This document shows positions 5,406 through 5,455 of a DNA stretch of 5,455 nucleotides, in pieces. The position numbers were made by a program, and so were the translations under genes. The notes beneath the pieces are model-generated. The model had not been told where the DNA came from, searched no databases, and saw only the letters and a program-made list of their open reading frames with translations. Origin of the DNA: Oscillospiraceae bacterium (GTDB taxonomy: Bacteria > Bacillota > Clostridia > Oscillospirales > Oscillospiraceae); contig JAFSFK010000100.1 in assembly GCA_017435245.1 (NCBI GenBank), forward strand, positions 1 to 5,455. Direction: 5' to 3'. Each line of letters begins with the position of its first letter. The stretch's first letter is position 1.

Positions 5406-5455
5406 ATGGCAAAGAGAACGGACATTAAGAAGATTTTGATTATCGGCTCCGGTCC
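5406..5455 (+). CDS. carB: Carbamoyl-phosphate synthase large subunit (5' end only; runs off right edge)
   Basis: Only 16 codons are visible, reading MAKRTDIKKILIIGSG and continuing with CC. This closely matches the highly conserved CarB start, where KRTDIKKILIIGSGP opens the first ATP-grasp half. The complete enzyme (normally about 1,060-1,070 residues) makes carbamoyl phosphate from ammonia supplied by CarA, bicarbonate and two ATP, feeding pyrimidine and arginine synthesis. The start has AGGAGG at 5391-5396, nine bases upstream, and lies 20 bases after the pyrC stop with no terminator between, so the two are probably cotranscribed. carA would often precede carB but is not here. Identity is strong for so short a fragment, but the rest cannot be checked. 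Confidence 0.9.
   Translation, partial: MAKRTDIKKILIIGSG

Overview
The window looks like chromosomal DNA from a gut-type clostridial Firmicute, most likely near the Oscillospiraceae/Ruminococcaceae. This is an inference from moderate G+C in the core genes, strong AGGAGG-type ribosome binding sites, near-consensus sigma-A promoters, a clostridial-style TtcA-like protein and a membrane-tethered XRE regulator. No mobile element, CRISPR array, rRNA or tRNA gene is visible.

Layout: the left edge holds the 5' part of rplM (ribosomal protein L13) on the minus strand, with a clear promoter and a short leader carrying a small hairpin. Everything else reads on the plus strand. A TtcA-like PP-loop tRNA-thiolation ATPase (494-1234) is followed by a possible weak terminator. 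Next comes a low-G+C XRE regulator with one C-terminal membrane segment (1301-1732). An 82-residue tail-anchored protein of unknown function follows (1785-2033), and its ribosome binding site lies inside a strong hairpin. A DusB-type tRNA-dihydrouridine synthase (2091-3056) has its own promoter, which overlaps the stop codon of the small gene. A secreted M23 metallopeptidase with all catalytic motifs (3109-4053) follows with no visible terminator or promoter between. A near-perfect promoter then drives pyrC (4165-5385) and the start of carB (5406 to the right edge), the head of a pyrimidine operon.

How the genes work together: two genes modify tRNA (TtcA-like and Dus) and lie next to a ribosomal protein operon, a translation-themed neighbourhood. 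PyrC and CarB both act in de novo UMP synthesis, but carA is not between them. The XRE regulator differs in base composition from its neighbours and may be an acquired insertion.

Most of the window is ordinary core genome. The parts most worth a second look are the hairpin-masked start of the small tail-anchored gene, the XRE-membrane protein with a duplicated heptad, and the short pyrC leader with no room for a PyrR attenuator. I did not find convincing evidence of a wholly new system.
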